Shown here: piece by piece, positions 9,095 through 17,463 of the stretch
Numbering within the stretch: position 1 is the first letter of the stretch
Layout of the letters: each line of letters opens with the position of its first letter
Assembly (NCBI RefSeq): GCF_021601385.1
Contig: NZ_BQHO01000004.1
Span: forward strand, 62,001 to 126,000
DNA length: 64,000 nucleotides
Direction of reading: 5' to 3'
Source of the DNA: Pseudomonas parasichuanensis
Lineage (GTDB): Bacteria; Pseudomonadota; Gammaproteobacteria; Pseudomonadales; Pseudomonadaceae
Translations under genes and position numbers: made by a program
The notes under the pieces: generated by a model
Databases searched by the model: none
What the model was told of the DNA's origin: nothing
What the model saw: the letters and a program-made list of their open reading frames with translations, nothing else

Positions 9095-9856
9095 TCAGAT
9101 CGCCAGTGCACCGCCATCGACGGTCAGGCTGTGCCCGGTGGTGAACGCCGCGCCGTCACTGCACAGGTACAGCACCGCACTGGCAATCTCCTCGACCTTG
9201 CCGATGCGCCCGACCGGGTGCATCGCCGCGGCGAACTCGGCCTTGCGCGGGTCGGCCTCGTAGGCACGGCGGAACATGTCGGTGTCGATCACCGCCGGGC
9301 ATACCGCGTTCACCCGGATGCCCTTCTTCGCGTACTCGATCGCCGCCGACTTGGTCAGGCCGATCACCGCGTGCTTGGACGCGGCGTAGATGCTCATCTT
9401 CGGCGCCGCCGACAGGCCCGCCACCGAGGCGGTATTGACGATCGCGTCACCGCCCTGGGCCAGCAGCAACGGCAGCTGGTACTTCATGCACAGCCACACG
9501 CCCTTGACGTTGACGCCCATGATGGCGTCGAACTCGGCCTCGCTGCCCTCGGCCAGGCGGCCCTTCTCGATCTCGATACCGGCATTGTTGAAGGCGTAGT
9601 CCAGCCGGCCATAGGCCTGCACGGTCTTCTCGTGCAACTGGCGCACATCGCTGTCGCGGGTCACGTCGCAGGCCACGAACAGGGCCTCGCCACCCGCTTC
9701 TCGAATCAGCGCCACCGTGGCTTCGCCGCCTGCGGCATCCAGGTCGGCCACCACCACTTTCAGCCCCTCGGCAGCGAACGCCTGGGCTGTCGCCCGGCCG
9801 ATACCCGCCGCACCACCGGTGACCAGGGCGACCTGGCCGGAGAACGTCATGCTCAT
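9095..9856 (-). CDS. SDR-family NAD(P)-dependent oxidoreductase
   Basis: This 253-residue classical short-chain dehydrogenase has the cofactor loop TGGAAGIG (13-20), the structural NNAG (90-93), a catalytic Ser at about 144 (NTASVAG) and YAASK (157-161). Asp38 and Asp40 after strand 2 (VVADLDA) suggest a preference for NAD. The start at 9856 follows AGGAG with seven-base spacing. It is convergent with the MFS gene, with no space for a separate terminator. The substrate is not predictable. Confidence 0.92.
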   Translation of the reverse strand: MSMTFSGQVALVTGGAAGIGRATAQAFAAEGLKVVVADLDAAGGEATVALIREAGGEALFVACDVTRDSDVRQLHEKTVQAYGRLDYAFNNAGIEIEKGRLAEGSEAEFDAIMGVNVKGVWLCMKYQLPLLLAQGGDAIVNTASVAGLSAAPKMSIYAASKHAVIGLTKSAAIEYAKKGIRVNAVCPAVIDTDMFRRAYEADPRKAEFAAAMHPVGRIGKVEEIASAVLYLCSDGAAFTTGHSLTVDGGALAI

Positions 9857-10034
9857 TACTGGCTCCTGCATGGAGAAATTGAGTCGAGGCTGAGTCTAGT
9901 CAGCCCTCCCGCAGGCTGGGCAGCATCATCAGGGGCACGGTTGGACTACTATCGTTTGCGGTGATTTTGCGTGACGCAATCCATCATCACAGCCGATCAT
10001 CAGCGCCCTTATACCCTGTTCAGGAGAATCCGCC

Positions 10035-11036
10035 ATGCCCCAGACCAACCGCCGTTTCCTGCTGGCAAAGCGTCCGGTCGGCGCCGTGCGCCGCGACGAC
10101 TTTACCTTCGAGCAGGTGCCGGCTGACGAACCCGCCGCGGGCCAGATCCAGGTGAAGAACCTTTACCTGTCCCTCGACCCGGCCATGCGCGGCTGGATGA
10201 ATGAAGGCAAGTCGTATATCCCGCCGGTGGGCCTGGGCCAGGTGATGCGTGCCCTTGGCGTGGGCGAAGTGGTTGCCTCGCAGCACCCGGACTACAAGCC
10301 AGGTGACCACGTCAGCGGCGCCTTGGGCGTGCAGGACTATTTCACCGGAGAACCCCAGGGCCTGCACAAGATCGACCCACGGCTGGCCCCCCTGCCCCGC
10401 TACCTCTCCGCCCTGGGCATGACCGGCATGACCGCCTACTTCGCCCTGCTCGACGTCGGCCAACCCAAGGCCGGCGACACCGTGGTGATTTCCGGTGCGG
10501 CTGGCGCGGTGGGCAGCATTGCCGGGCAGATCGCCAAGCTCAAAGGCTGCCGCGTGGTCGGCATCGCCGGCGGCGCGCAGAAATGCCAGTACCTGCTCGA
10601 CGAGCTGGGCTTCGACGGCGTCATCGACTACAAGGCCGAGGACGTGCTGGCCGGTCTGAAACGCGAATGCCCCAAGGGCGTGGACGTTTACTTCGACAAC
10701 GTCGGCGGCGACATTCTCGACGCGGTGCTGTCGCGCCTGAATTTCAAGGCGCGGGTAGTGATCTGCGGCGCCATCAGCCAATACAACAACAAGGAAGCGG
10801 TCAAAGGCCCGGCCAACTACCTGGCGCTGCTGGTCAACCGTGCGCGCATGGAAGGCTTCGTGGTCATGGATTACGTCAAGGAGTACGGCAAGGCCGCACA
10901 GGAGATGGCCGGCTGGCTGGCCAGCGGCAAGGTGAAGAGCAAGGAAGATGTGGTAGACGGGTTGGAGACCTTCCCGGAAACGCTGCTCAAGCTGTTCAGC
11001 GGGGAGAACTTCGGCAAGCTGGTGTTGAAGGTCTGA
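10035..11036 (+). CDS. NADPH-dependent 2-alkenal/curcumin reductase-like protein (MDR family)
   Basis: This 333-residue zinc-independent medium-chain reductase of the CurA / leukotriene-B4 dehydrogenase family reduces the C=C bond of alpha,beta-unsaturated carbonyls. Visible features are LSLDPAMRGWM in the N-terminal GroES-like domain, the nucleotide loop GAAGAVGSIAGQIAK (about 154-168), and DVYFDNVGGDILDAVLSRLN. It lacks the zinc-binding cysteines of alcohol dehydrogenases. CAGGAG precedes the ATG. It is convergent with pyrF. Confidence 0.9.
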   Translation: MPQTNRRFLLAKRPVGAVRRDDFTFEQVPADEPAAGQIQVKNLYLSLDPAMRGWMNEGKSYIPPVGLGQVMRALGVGEVVASQHPDYKPGDHVSGALGVQDYFTGEPQGLHKIDPRLAPLPRYLSALGMTGMTAYFALLDVGQPKAGDTVVISGAAGAVGSIAGQIAKLKGCRVVGIAGGAQKCQYLLDELGFDGVIDYKAEDVLAGLKRECPKGVDVYFDNVGGDILDAVLSRLNFKARVVICGAISQYNNKEAVKGPANYLALLVNRARMEGFVVMDYVKEYGKAAQEMAGWLASGKVKSKEDVVDGLETFPETLLKLFSGENFGKLVLKV

Positions 11037-11041
11037 ACCCC

Positions 11042-11064
11042 CCGGGGCTGCAAGGCAGCCCCGG
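11042..11064. terminator. hairpin between convergent curA-like gene and pyrF
   Basis: A perfect ten-base stem (CCGGGGCTGC/GCAGCCCCGG) with a three-base loop lies in the 38-base gap between two convergent stops. There is no T-tract on either side, so it may be a transcript-end stabilising hairpin rather than a canonical terminator. Confidence 0.6.
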
Positions 11065-11074
11065 CAGGCTCGAA

Positions 11075-11776
11075 TCAGCCGCGTATTTCGGCGACCACTG
11101 CGGCCAGCGCCTGCGCCGGATCCGCCGCCTGGCTGATCGGGCGACCGATCACCAGGTAGTCGGAACCTGCATCCAGGGCCTGGCGCGGGGTCAGGATCCG
11201 GCGTTGGTCGTCCTGGGCACTGCACGCCGGGCGGATACCCGGGGTGACCAGTTGCAGCGACGGGTGCGCCGCCTTGAGTGCCGGTGCTTCCAGCGCCGAG
11301 CACACCAGGCCGTCCATGCCGGCCTTTTCGGCCAGCGCCGCCAGGCGCAGCACCTGCTCTTGCGGCTCGATATCCAGGCCGATACCGGCAAGGTCCTCAC
11401 GTTCCATGCTGGTCAGCACCGTCACACCAATCAGCAGTGGCTGTGGGCCGCTGCGCTTGGCCAGCTCTTCACGGCAGGCCGACATCATGCGCAGGCCACC
11501 GGAGCAGTGCACGTTGACCATCCACACGCCCATTTCGGCTGCAGCCTTGACCGCCATCGCGGTGGTGTTGGGGATGTCGTGGAACTTGAGGTCGAGGAAC
11601 ACTTCGAACCCCTTGCTGCACAGGGTCTCGACGATCCCCGAAGCGCTGCTGGTGAACAGCTCCTTGCCCACCTTGACCCGGCACAGGGCGGGGTCGAGCT
11701 GGTCAGCCAGCTTCAGGGCGGCGTCACGGGTGGGGAAATCCAGGGCGACGATCAGGGGCGTCTGGCAGGCGGACAT
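11075..11776 (-). CDS. pyrF: orotidine 5'-phosphate decarboxylase
   Basis: This enzyme catalyses the last step of de novo UMP synthesis, decarboxylating OMP. The 233-residue TIM barrel carries the charged catalytic network in [11 protein letters not shown] (Asp62, Lys64, Asp67) plus the N-terminal ALDFPT and the C-terminal TPGIRP and GRPI phosphate-binding stretches. The start at 11776 gives the usual family length; the much longer open frame upstream is not supported. No strong Shine-Dalgarno site is visible. Confidence 0.96.
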   Translation of the reverse strand: MSACQTPLIVALDFPTRDAALKLADQLDPALCRVKVGKELFTSSASGIVETLCSKGFEVFLDLKFHDIPNTTAMAVKAAAEMGVWMVNVHCSGGLRMMSACREELAKRSGPQPLLIGVTVLTSMEREDLAGIGLDIEPQEQVLRLAALAEKAGMDGLVCSALEAPALKAAHPSLQLVTPGIRPACSAQDDQRRILTPRQALDAGSDYLVIGRPISQAADPAQALAAVVAEIRG

Positions 11777-11959
11777 GGGCGCGGTCTCTTGGCAAGTCGT
11801 AAACGGCGCGCATTGTAAACGAAGTGGTGGTGGGTTTGGGGGCCGCGGGTCACGAGAATTGGCCCCAGGCAACGTCACTCCTATAATTGAACCATCCCTC
11901 GCGAACATGGCTCGAACGTCATGCAAGCGTTGACCCCGTTGGTTTGCAGGAGAACTCCG

Positions 11960-12127
11960 ATGCCTTGGTATGCCTGGTTGATACTCATCATTGCCCTTGG
12001 CTCGATCGTCGGCGGGCTGATGATGCTGCGCGATACAGCGAAGAAATTGCCGCTGACGGATGAGCAGTTGAGGAAGGTGCATGAGCGCAATGCCGAGGCG
12101 GATGCGAAGGATGCGCAGGATCGTTGA
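11960..12127 (+). CDS. DUF2897-type small membrane protein
   Basis: This 55-residue protein has one hydrophobic helix (about 3-23, [20 protein letters not shown]) followed by a charged tail rich in Lys, Glu and Asp. A CAGGAG site precedes the ATG. It is divergent from pyrF. The pattern matches the uncharacterised DUF2897 family that lies next to pyrF in pseudomonads. Confidence 0.75.
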   Translation: MPWYAWLILIIALGSIVGGLMMLRDTAKKLPLTDEQLRKVHERNAEADAKDAQDR

Positions 12128-12171
12128 TAGTAGCACTCCCGTCTCAGCACGAGACCAATGGCACCGCTATT

Positions 12172-12204
12172 CAAAAAGGAGGGGGCCTGCTTTGGACAGG
12201 CCCC
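12172..12204 (-). terminator. Rho-independent terminator of the ComEA-like gene
   Basis: On the minus strand the stem GGGGCCTG/CAGGCCCC (12182-12204) is followed by CTCC and a run of five T (12173-12177 on the plus strand reads AAAAA). It sits just downstream of the stop at 12223. Confidence 0.85.
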
Positions 12205-12222
12205 TAAGCTACAGGATATGCA

Positions 12223-12543
12223 TTAATTGCCAATGCTCAGTCGATCACGATTACGCTCGAGCAAGGCCTGACCGATGCCCTTGACCTCAAGGAGTTCATC
12301 TACGGACGTGAAGGCTCCGTGTGCTTCACGGTAATCGACTATGGCTTGAGCCTTGGCCTTGCCAATACCCATCATGGTGCTCTGCAGGCTCGCCGCGTCT
12401 GCTGTATTGAGGTCAAGTTTACTGCTTACCTCGGCACTGGCGGCAATCACAGGGGAGGCATGGCTCTCTGCAGCATTCAAGGGGAGCGAGGCAGAAGCTA
12501 ACAGCGATACCAAAAGGTAGGGAATGATTGTATTGCGTATCAT
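12223..12543 (-). CDS. ComEA-family helix-hairpin-helix protein, secreted
   Basis: This 106-residue protein has an N-terminal signal peptide (about 1-24, hydrophobic core IPYLLVSLLASASLPL then NAAES) and a C-terminal tandem helix-hairpin-helix domain (about 45-106) with LNTADAASL, MGIGKAKAQAIVDYRE and VKGIGQALLERNRD. Such proteins bind double-stranded DNA in the periplasm and are related to the competence protein ComEA. The start at 12543 follows a strong AAGGAG. It has its own terminator, so it is probably not cotranscribed with the polysaccharide genes. Confidence 0.9.
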   Translation of the reverse strand: MIRNTIIPYLLVSLLASASLPLNAAESHASPVIAASAEVSSKLDLNTADAASLQSTMMGIGKAKAQAIVDYREAHGAFTSVDELLEVKGIGQALLERNRDRLSIGN

Positions 12544-12673
12544 GCGATAACTCCTTGAGTAGTATTTCGACGGCAGCAGTTCCTGTGCTGCATCGAAAAA
12601 GTAGACGCTCCCCTTGCGCTCAACAAGCATTGATATTTAACAATCTGTTAATCAGGAGCGAGCAACTCCTGCA

Positions 12674-12708
12674 CAAAAATAGAAAAGGCCAGCAACGCTG
12701 ACCTTTTC
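12674..12708 (-). terminator. Rho-independent terminator at the end of cluster A
   Basis: On the minus strand GAAAAGGTCAGC pairs with GCTGGCCTTTTC (12682-12708, one mismatch) and is followed by a T-rich stretch (12674-12679 reads CAAAAA on the plus strand). It lies 30 bases after the stop of the GT-C gene and marks the end of the long minus-strand transcript. Confidence 0.82.
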
Positions 12709-12737
12709 CCACACCATCAAACTCTCTGAACTACAAG

Positions 12738-14678
12738 TTAAGGCGAAACCGCTCCAAGCTCGACGTTCTTCAATGCCACTACCGCACAGGTGCTGGCACT
12801 CGGGAAGTCCAGGCGGACCTCTTTCAACGGCGTTGAGCCCGCGTCCAATATAACCCTCGAAAGGTTAAGCACCGTCGTGCCCTGGTGGGCATTGAAGGTA
12901 AAGCTGTTGGTCTGTTTGAATCCCATGGCAGCGTTGCGCCAGAAAACCTCCATCAGAATATTATCCGTGGAGCGTGGCGCCAAGCAGGTCAAATCCATCG
13001 CCAGGTAATCATCGGCATGATTCTGCGAGGCCTCTGGCAAGCCAAACACGACATAGGGATCACCGCCGGTAATCTTGTAGGATCCGTCCGGCAATTTGAC
13101 GACATCATGCAGGAAGTTCTCTGCACCCTGACGCTGTGCAACAAAACCCTCGCGCGTACTGCGCAGGAGGTTTTGATACAGGTCCTTCCTCACGTAGAAG
13201 GGACGCCCTGGAATCTGGACATATTCCTTGTCAATCAAGGACTGGACGCACCCCGCATAGCTATCCCATGGGTATTTGTCCCAAACTTTCCACTTGTTGA
13301 TCAACATCACTTTCGGACGATTCTGAGCAATTTGCTCGCAGGCATCGATTCGCACACCATAGCGCGGGCTTTCATTATATTTCTCCTGCCAAGGCAAATA
13401 GAAATAATAGCCAGAGGCCGGCAGCCGATTCGCCGCAAGGTACTCATGATTATTGAAAGAGTAGGCAATAATCTTGTCATCCTTGTCCGTCAGCCTTTGC
13501 ACAAGCTGCGAGAACTCAGTCACTGCCGGGTTCTTTTTCGACAAGAGCCTCTGCTTGTCACCCGGCAACAACAACGACACTTTCAACAGACAGACCCAGA
13601 GCAGCAGCAACAGCACCAAGCGTGCCTGGAACGCCAGCGCGAGCGGCTTGACGAAGAAGATCAACGGTAATGCCAGGGCCATGTAGTAAAATGGCACACC
13701 GTGCAACCCAAGCCCCCTGATCAGCAGACTACCCGCGCCCAGGCCCACGAGGATGCTGCGCCATGGAATGCGACTATCTTCCTGGGCCAGTCGAATGATT
13801 GCGAAGACCACAACGGAAAACAACGTGAACCCTGCAAGGTTAGCGGTCCCCGCATTGAAGGCGGTCATGATCAAGTTGAACCCGGACTGCCCGCCATTGT
13901 ACAGCGACAGCACCTGAGAGTTCAGGTAAATATGATATGCCAGATAACCGGCAATCGAGCCCGTGATCAGCAGAAATGCCAGGTTCAGTGCTACGCCGAC
14001 CATCAGGCCAACTAGCGCGACCTTGAGATACGACCTACGCAAGCTGGCGAGAAGCAGCAATACTGCAATCGGCGCGTAGGTAATGGCGAGGAACGGCAGG
14101 CAGGCAATCAGCACGTTACCTGCGAACACCCACTTGCGCCCCAGCAACTGCGGCTCTGCAATGGCCGGCAGTGCGTACTGCGACAAGATGATCACCAGCA
14201 GCAAGCCAGCCAGGATCTGGTACATGTACATGCTGCCGAAGTTATCGGCGAAATAGAGCAACAGCACCGAACTGGCCAGCATCACGTAGGCTTTCTTGAC
14301 AAGCCCTCCCCTTAACAACGGAGAGTAATACACGGCGAGCATGCTCACGACTTGGAGTATGGCAACGGGCACACGATGCCCTGGCACGGAAAAGCTGCCG
14401 AAGCTCTCCAGCAGATATCCAGTAAGGAATGTCAATGGCCCATGATGGTTGAATATTTCGCTATAGAGCTTCTGCCCGGCGACCATCATCTTCGCCGCGA
14501 CGATTGTTTCAGCTTCGTCGCCGAAGACCGCATAGTCCAGCAAATAATATTGGTAGCGTATCGCCAGGATGGCAAATACCGCGAAGGTTGCCAGGTACAG
14601 ATAGGACAGTACGCGCTGACCAGACTCATTGAGCCTTGGGTCGACAGCTTTGTTAATTTTCAATTCAACGTTATGCAT
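12738..14678 (-). CDS. GT-C type membrane glycosyltransferase (ArnT/PMT-like)
   Basis: This 646-residue protein has about 10-12 membrane helices between residues 25 and 400 and a soluble C-terminal domain of about 240 residues. An acidic pair in the first periplasmic loop (Asp54-Glu55 in FGDEAETI) and HHGP at 78-81 fit the GT-C fold, in which a polyprenyl-phosphate sugar is transferred on the periplasmic face. The ATG at 14678 overlaps the stop of the upstream DPM-type GT2 by eight bases, suggesting coupled translation. With that GT2 and the DMT-type protein it looks like a three-part lipid-linked glycosylation system. The acceptor may be the exported polysaccharide. Confidence 0.78.
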   Translation of the reverse strand: MHNVELKINKAVDPRLNESGQRVLSYLYLATFAVFAILAIRYQYYLLDYAVFGDEAETIVAAKMMVAGQKLYSEIFNHHGPLTFLTGYLLESFGSFSVPGHRVPVAILQVVSMLAVYYSPLLRGGLVKKAYVMLASSVLLLYFADNFGSMYMYQILAGLLLVIILSQYALPAIAEPQLLGRKWVFAGNVLIACLPFLAITYAPIAVLLLLASLRRSYLKVALVGLMVGVALNLAFLLITGSIAGYLAYHIYLNSQVLSLYNGGQSGFNLIMTAFNAGTANLAGFTLFSVVVFAIIRLAQEDSRIPWRSILVGLGAGSLLIRGLGLHGVPFYYMALALPLIFFVKPLALAFQARLVLLLLLWVCLLKVSLLLPGDKQRLLSKKNPAVTEFSQLVQRLTDKDDKIIAYSFNNHEYLAANRLPASGYYFYLPWQEKYNESPRYGVRIDACEQIAQNRPKVMLINKWKVWDKYPWDSYAGCVQSLIDKEYVQIPGRPFYVRKDLYQNLLRSTREGFVAQRQGAENFLHDVVKLPDGSYKITGGDPYVVFGLPEASQNHADDYLAMDLTCLAPRSTDNILMEVFWRNAAMGFKQTNSFTFNAHQGTTVLNLSRVILDAGSTPLKEVRLDFPSASTCAVVALKNVELGAVSP

Positions 14679-15492
14679 TGTACTGCCCAAAACATGCCTT
14701 GAACAAAACCGCCAATACCGCAAGGTTGCCCTTCACCGCACTGATCTTGGTGGGGACTTCACCTTTGGGGTAGCGCCTGACCGTTGCCAACTCCACACAC
14801 CGATAACCGAGCTTCGGAGCTCGATAAGAAAGATAGGCCAGTAATTCATAGGTCGAAAAAACTTCACGGAACGGGGCCACCCGCGGGTCCAGCAGCATCT
14901 TGCGGCTATAGCCCCTGAACCCTTGTGTGGTATCGGTCCACTTAAAGCCGGATGAAAGGCTCAACATCGGGGCATGTATGAAACGGATTGCCAGGTCGCG
15001 AGAGGCTGGTGTGTTTTCCGCAACCCCACCCGAGACGAAGCGCGACGCCTGGACGAAATCCACCCCGCTGCCCAGGGCCTCGATGAACCGTGCGATAGCC
15101 TCAGGGTCATCCTTGTCGTTGCCATCGATAGTGACGATGCCTTGGTACCCTTGATCCAACGCAAACGCATAGGCGCAACGCAATTGCGCACTCAGCTTGC
15201 CTGGCCCGGTCTTTAGCAGTAGGCCGCAAACGCCCAGTTCCTGAAGTCTGGCAAGCGCCAGGGAACCGTCGGTGCTACCACCGTCGACGATAATGATGTC
15301 GGCCAGATCGGACACGCGATTGGCTTGCATGCGTGCCAGCAGGTTCTGGATCCTGGTTCCTTCGTTGATCACAGGAATGACTACGCAATACTTGTGCTTT
15401 CGGCCATTCCAAAGAGTCTGCTCAAAGGCGGGTACCTGCCAGTGAGTTCGCGCAGCAACGTCCATTTCGGTTGTATTCATTGTCTCTACCAT
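14671..15492 (-). CDS. GT2 polyprenyl-phosphate sugar synthase (DPM1-like)
   Basis: This 273-residue GT-A enzyme has the nucleotide-binding VVIPVINEG near residue 40, IIIVDGGSTDGS near 70, a DGNDKDDP metal motif at about 123-130, and ASRF, TQGFRGYSR and RRYPKG stretches typical of dolichol-phosphate-mannose synthase-like proteins. No clear membrane helix is present, as in short DPM1 forms. It should load a sugar onto undecaprenyl phosphate at the cytoplasmic face. The start codon shares one base with the stop of the upstream transporter gene; an internal ATG at 15480 is the alternative. Confidence 0.85.
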   Translation of the reverse strand: MVETMNTTEMDVAARTHWQVPAFEQTLWNGRKHKYCVVIPVINEGTRIQNLLARMQANRVSDLADIIIVDGGSTDGSLALARLQELGVCGLLLKTGPGKLSAQLRCAYAFALDQGYQGIVTIDGNDKDDPEAIARFIEALGSGVDFVQASRFVSGGVAENTPASRDLAIRFIHAPMLSLSSGFKWTDTTQGFRGYSRKMLLDPRVAPFREVFSTYELLAYLSYRAPKLGYRCVELATVRRYPKGEVPTKISAVKGNLAVLAVLFKACFGQYNA

Positions 15493-15854
15493 CAGGCCAC
15501 TCGGGCCGTAATCAGCCCCACGCCAGCTATTACCAGCAAGATCCCTACACCGGTCGTCCAGTGAAAGGCCTCACGAAAAAAGATCACCGAAAACAGCGCC
15601 ACCGTCGCCACGGCCCCCGCCGTCAGCACCGGATGGGCGACATTGAGCGGCAACCGCGCCAGCGCCGCCGCATATAGCAGGAACGCCGCACCATACAGCC
15701 CGAGCCCCAGCCAGAACGGCCAATTGCTCAGCGCCGCCATGGGCTCGGCGAGAGAAGGAAACTTGCGTGGCGGCAACATCGCCATCTTCACCAGCACGCT
15801 GGCCGAGGCGTTGGACAAGATGCCCAGCAGCAGAATCAACCATTTGACGCTCAT
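15492..15854 (-). CDS. small DMT/EamA-type membrane protein, probable lipid-sugar flippase
   Basis: This 120-residue protein has four hydrophobic helices (about 4-22, 45-65, 72-90 and 97-117), the SMR/ArnE-F architecture. ARLPLNVAHPVLTAGAVATV is the characteristic conserved third helix. Its place directly before a DPM1-type GT2 and a GT-C transferase suggests that it moves an undecaprenyl-phosphate sugar across the inner membrane, as ArnE/ArnF or GtrA do. It overlaps the upstream isomerase gene by four bases. Confidence 0.82.
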   Translation of the reverse strand: MSVKWLILLLGILSNASASVLVKMAMLPPRKFPSLAEPMAALSNWPFWLGLGLYGAAFLLYAAALARLPLNVAHPVLTAGAVATVALFSVIFFREAFHWTTGVGILLVIAGVGLITARVA

Positions 15855-16675
15855 GGGCGCACCTCCAGGTAATGCTGGCGGGCAATGCCCAGGGCGCGCG
15901 CCACCGACTGACCGTGCGCCTCCCCCGCCGTGGCGACCATTTCGACAGTCACGATGTGCTCCGGCAGGTAGCGGGCAATCGCCACGGCCATGTCGGCGTG
16001 GGGGGTCGCGCCATCGCCCAGGGGCAACAGCTGCGGCTCACTGGCGTGCACATGACCAATCAGCTCGGCGCAATCCGCCAGCACCGCCAACGGGTCCTCG
16101 CCATTGATCGCCAAGGCCCCCGTGTCGAACTGCATGCGCACCGCCGGGTGAGCGACCTGGCGCACGATGTGCGCGGTGTCGGCCGCGCAGGTCATGAAGT
16201 TGGCGCCATAGCAGGTGGGGTTCGGCTCGAGGCAGAACACCACGCCCTCGGCCTGGGCGATAGCGCCCACCTGGCGGAAGAACGCGACCGCTATCGCCTG
16301 CGCCTGCTGGTCATCCAGCCCGCTGCGATCACGGTTCTTCGGCGAGCCGAACACCACGCGTGTGGCTCCCAGCTTGCCTGCGATGCGGCACACCGCCGCC
16401 AGGTGCTCGAGCAGGGCCGCACGGCTGTCAGCATCACCGAATACATTCAGGCCGCTGGTACCGAACAACAGGGCCTGCATGCCGACGATCTCGACGCCAC
16501 GGGCGCGCCACCAGTCGCGAACCTGCAGGATCTGCTGCTCGCTGGCCTGGGCCGGTTGCGGGAAGTACTTGCCCGGTGCGATATCGATGGCGTCGACACC
16601 CGAGGCAGCAAGCAACTCGGCGATCTGTTCGTCCTCGGCGACCTCCCAGGCGATATTGGAAATCGACAGCCTCAT
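15851..16675 (-). CDS. sugar phosphate isomerase/epimerase-like TIM-barrel protein
   Basis: This 274-residue protein belongs to the xylose-isomerase-like TIM-barrel superfamily. Visible metal/active-site stretches are VFGSPKNRD, FCLEPNPTCYG with the conserved Glu, QFDTGAL and IGHVHASE. These families isomerise or epimerise sugars, inosose or keto-acids. It starts four bases inside the end of the upstream short epimerase gene, so it belongs to the same modification operon. The real substrate is unknown. Confidence 0.8.
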   Translation of the reverse strand: MRLSISNIAWEVAEDEQIAELLAASGVDAIDIAPGKYFPQPAQASEQQILQVRDWWRARGVEIVGMQALLFGTSGLNVFGDADSRAALLEHLAAVCRIAGKLGATRVVFGSPKNRDRSGLDDQQAQAIAVAFFRQVGAIAQAEGVVFCLEPNPTCYGANFMTCAADTAHIVRQVAHPAVRMQFDTGALAINGEDPLAVLADCAELIGHVHASEPQLLPLGDGATPHADMAVAIARYLPEHIVTVEMVATAGEAHGQSVARALGIARQHYLEVRP

Positions 16676-17463
16676 GCGCCGACCTCGGCAATGGCTTTGC
16701 GCGGCTCCGACTGTGCATAGGCACGCACCGCCAGCAGGGTTTCCCGGGCACTGTACTGATAAGCGCCGGATGCGCCGAACAACGCGGCATGGCGGGTACG
16801 CATGTCATAGACTGCAGGCGGATTGTGCAGGGTATTGGCAAAGGGTTTGCCGAAGCCCTGGCTGGCCACATCACCGACACTGAGCGGCTGCCCGGTCAGG
16901 TGCACCAGCTTCAATCCCGCAGCCAACGCCACCTGGATGTCATGCCAGAGGTTGACCATCGGATAGAACTGGAACACGCCCCGGCTGTCGATGGCGGCCA
17001 GGTTATTGTCGTTGAGGAAGTCGTAGATCACGTTCTTGCGCAGCCCAGGCCCCACCAGGCCCGGGAGGCGGACGATCAGGTGGCTGGGGAAATGCTCCTC
17101 GACGAAGCGTTCCAGCAGGCGGCGGTTCAGGCCATAAGCATGCAGCCCCTGCTCTGGCACCGGGCTGTCCTCGTCCACGCCCATGGCGTTGGCGAACACA
17201 TCCACGGTACTGATGAGGATGAAGGTCTTGCAGCGAATGGTCTTCAGATGGGCAATCAACGCCTCGATCTTCTGCCGGTCCGCTTCCGGCTCACGATTGG
17301 CGATCCACTTCTGTGCCGGCGCGCCGGCACAGACCACGGTATCGAATGTCAGGCCCTCGATTTCGGCGATTGTGGTCGAGCGATAGAGGGAGGTGAACTC
17401 ATGCTGGCGCAGCAGCGTGCCACCGACAAAACCAGAGAAACCAATCAGCGCGTTCGTATTCAT
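16672..17463 (-). CDS. NAD-dependent epimerase/dehydratase-like sugar protein (short SDR)
   Basis: This 263-residue extended-SDR-like protein has an N-terminal FSGFVGGTLLR nucleotide loop, shorter than the usual GxxGxxG, and a YGLNRRLLE motif (about 123-131) in which the Tyr-x3-Lys pair appears as YGLNR, so catalytic Lys seems replaced by Arg. ILISTVDVF replaces the usual Ser/Thr strand. It may bind a nucleotide sugar without full catalytic activity. It lies one base from the upstream FAD oxidoreductase stop. Confidence 0.7.
   Translation of the reverse strand: MNTNALIGFSGFVGGTLLRQHEFTSLYRSTTIAEIEGLTFDTVVCAGAPAQKWIANREPEADRQKIEALIAHLKTIRCKTFILISTVDVFANAMGVDEDSPVPEQGLHAYGLNRRLLERFVEEHFPSHLIVRLPGLVGPGLRKNVIYDFLNDNNLAAIDSRGVFQFYPMVNLWHDIQVALAAGLKLVHLTGQPLSVGDVASQGFGKPFANTLHNPPAVYDMRTRHAALFGASGAYQYSARETLLAVRAYAQSEPRKAIAEVGA

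Noticed and set aside
8363-9964. 533-codon plus-strand frame over the MFS and SDR genes
   Set aside because: It runs across two opposed genes with clear families and has no domain of its own.
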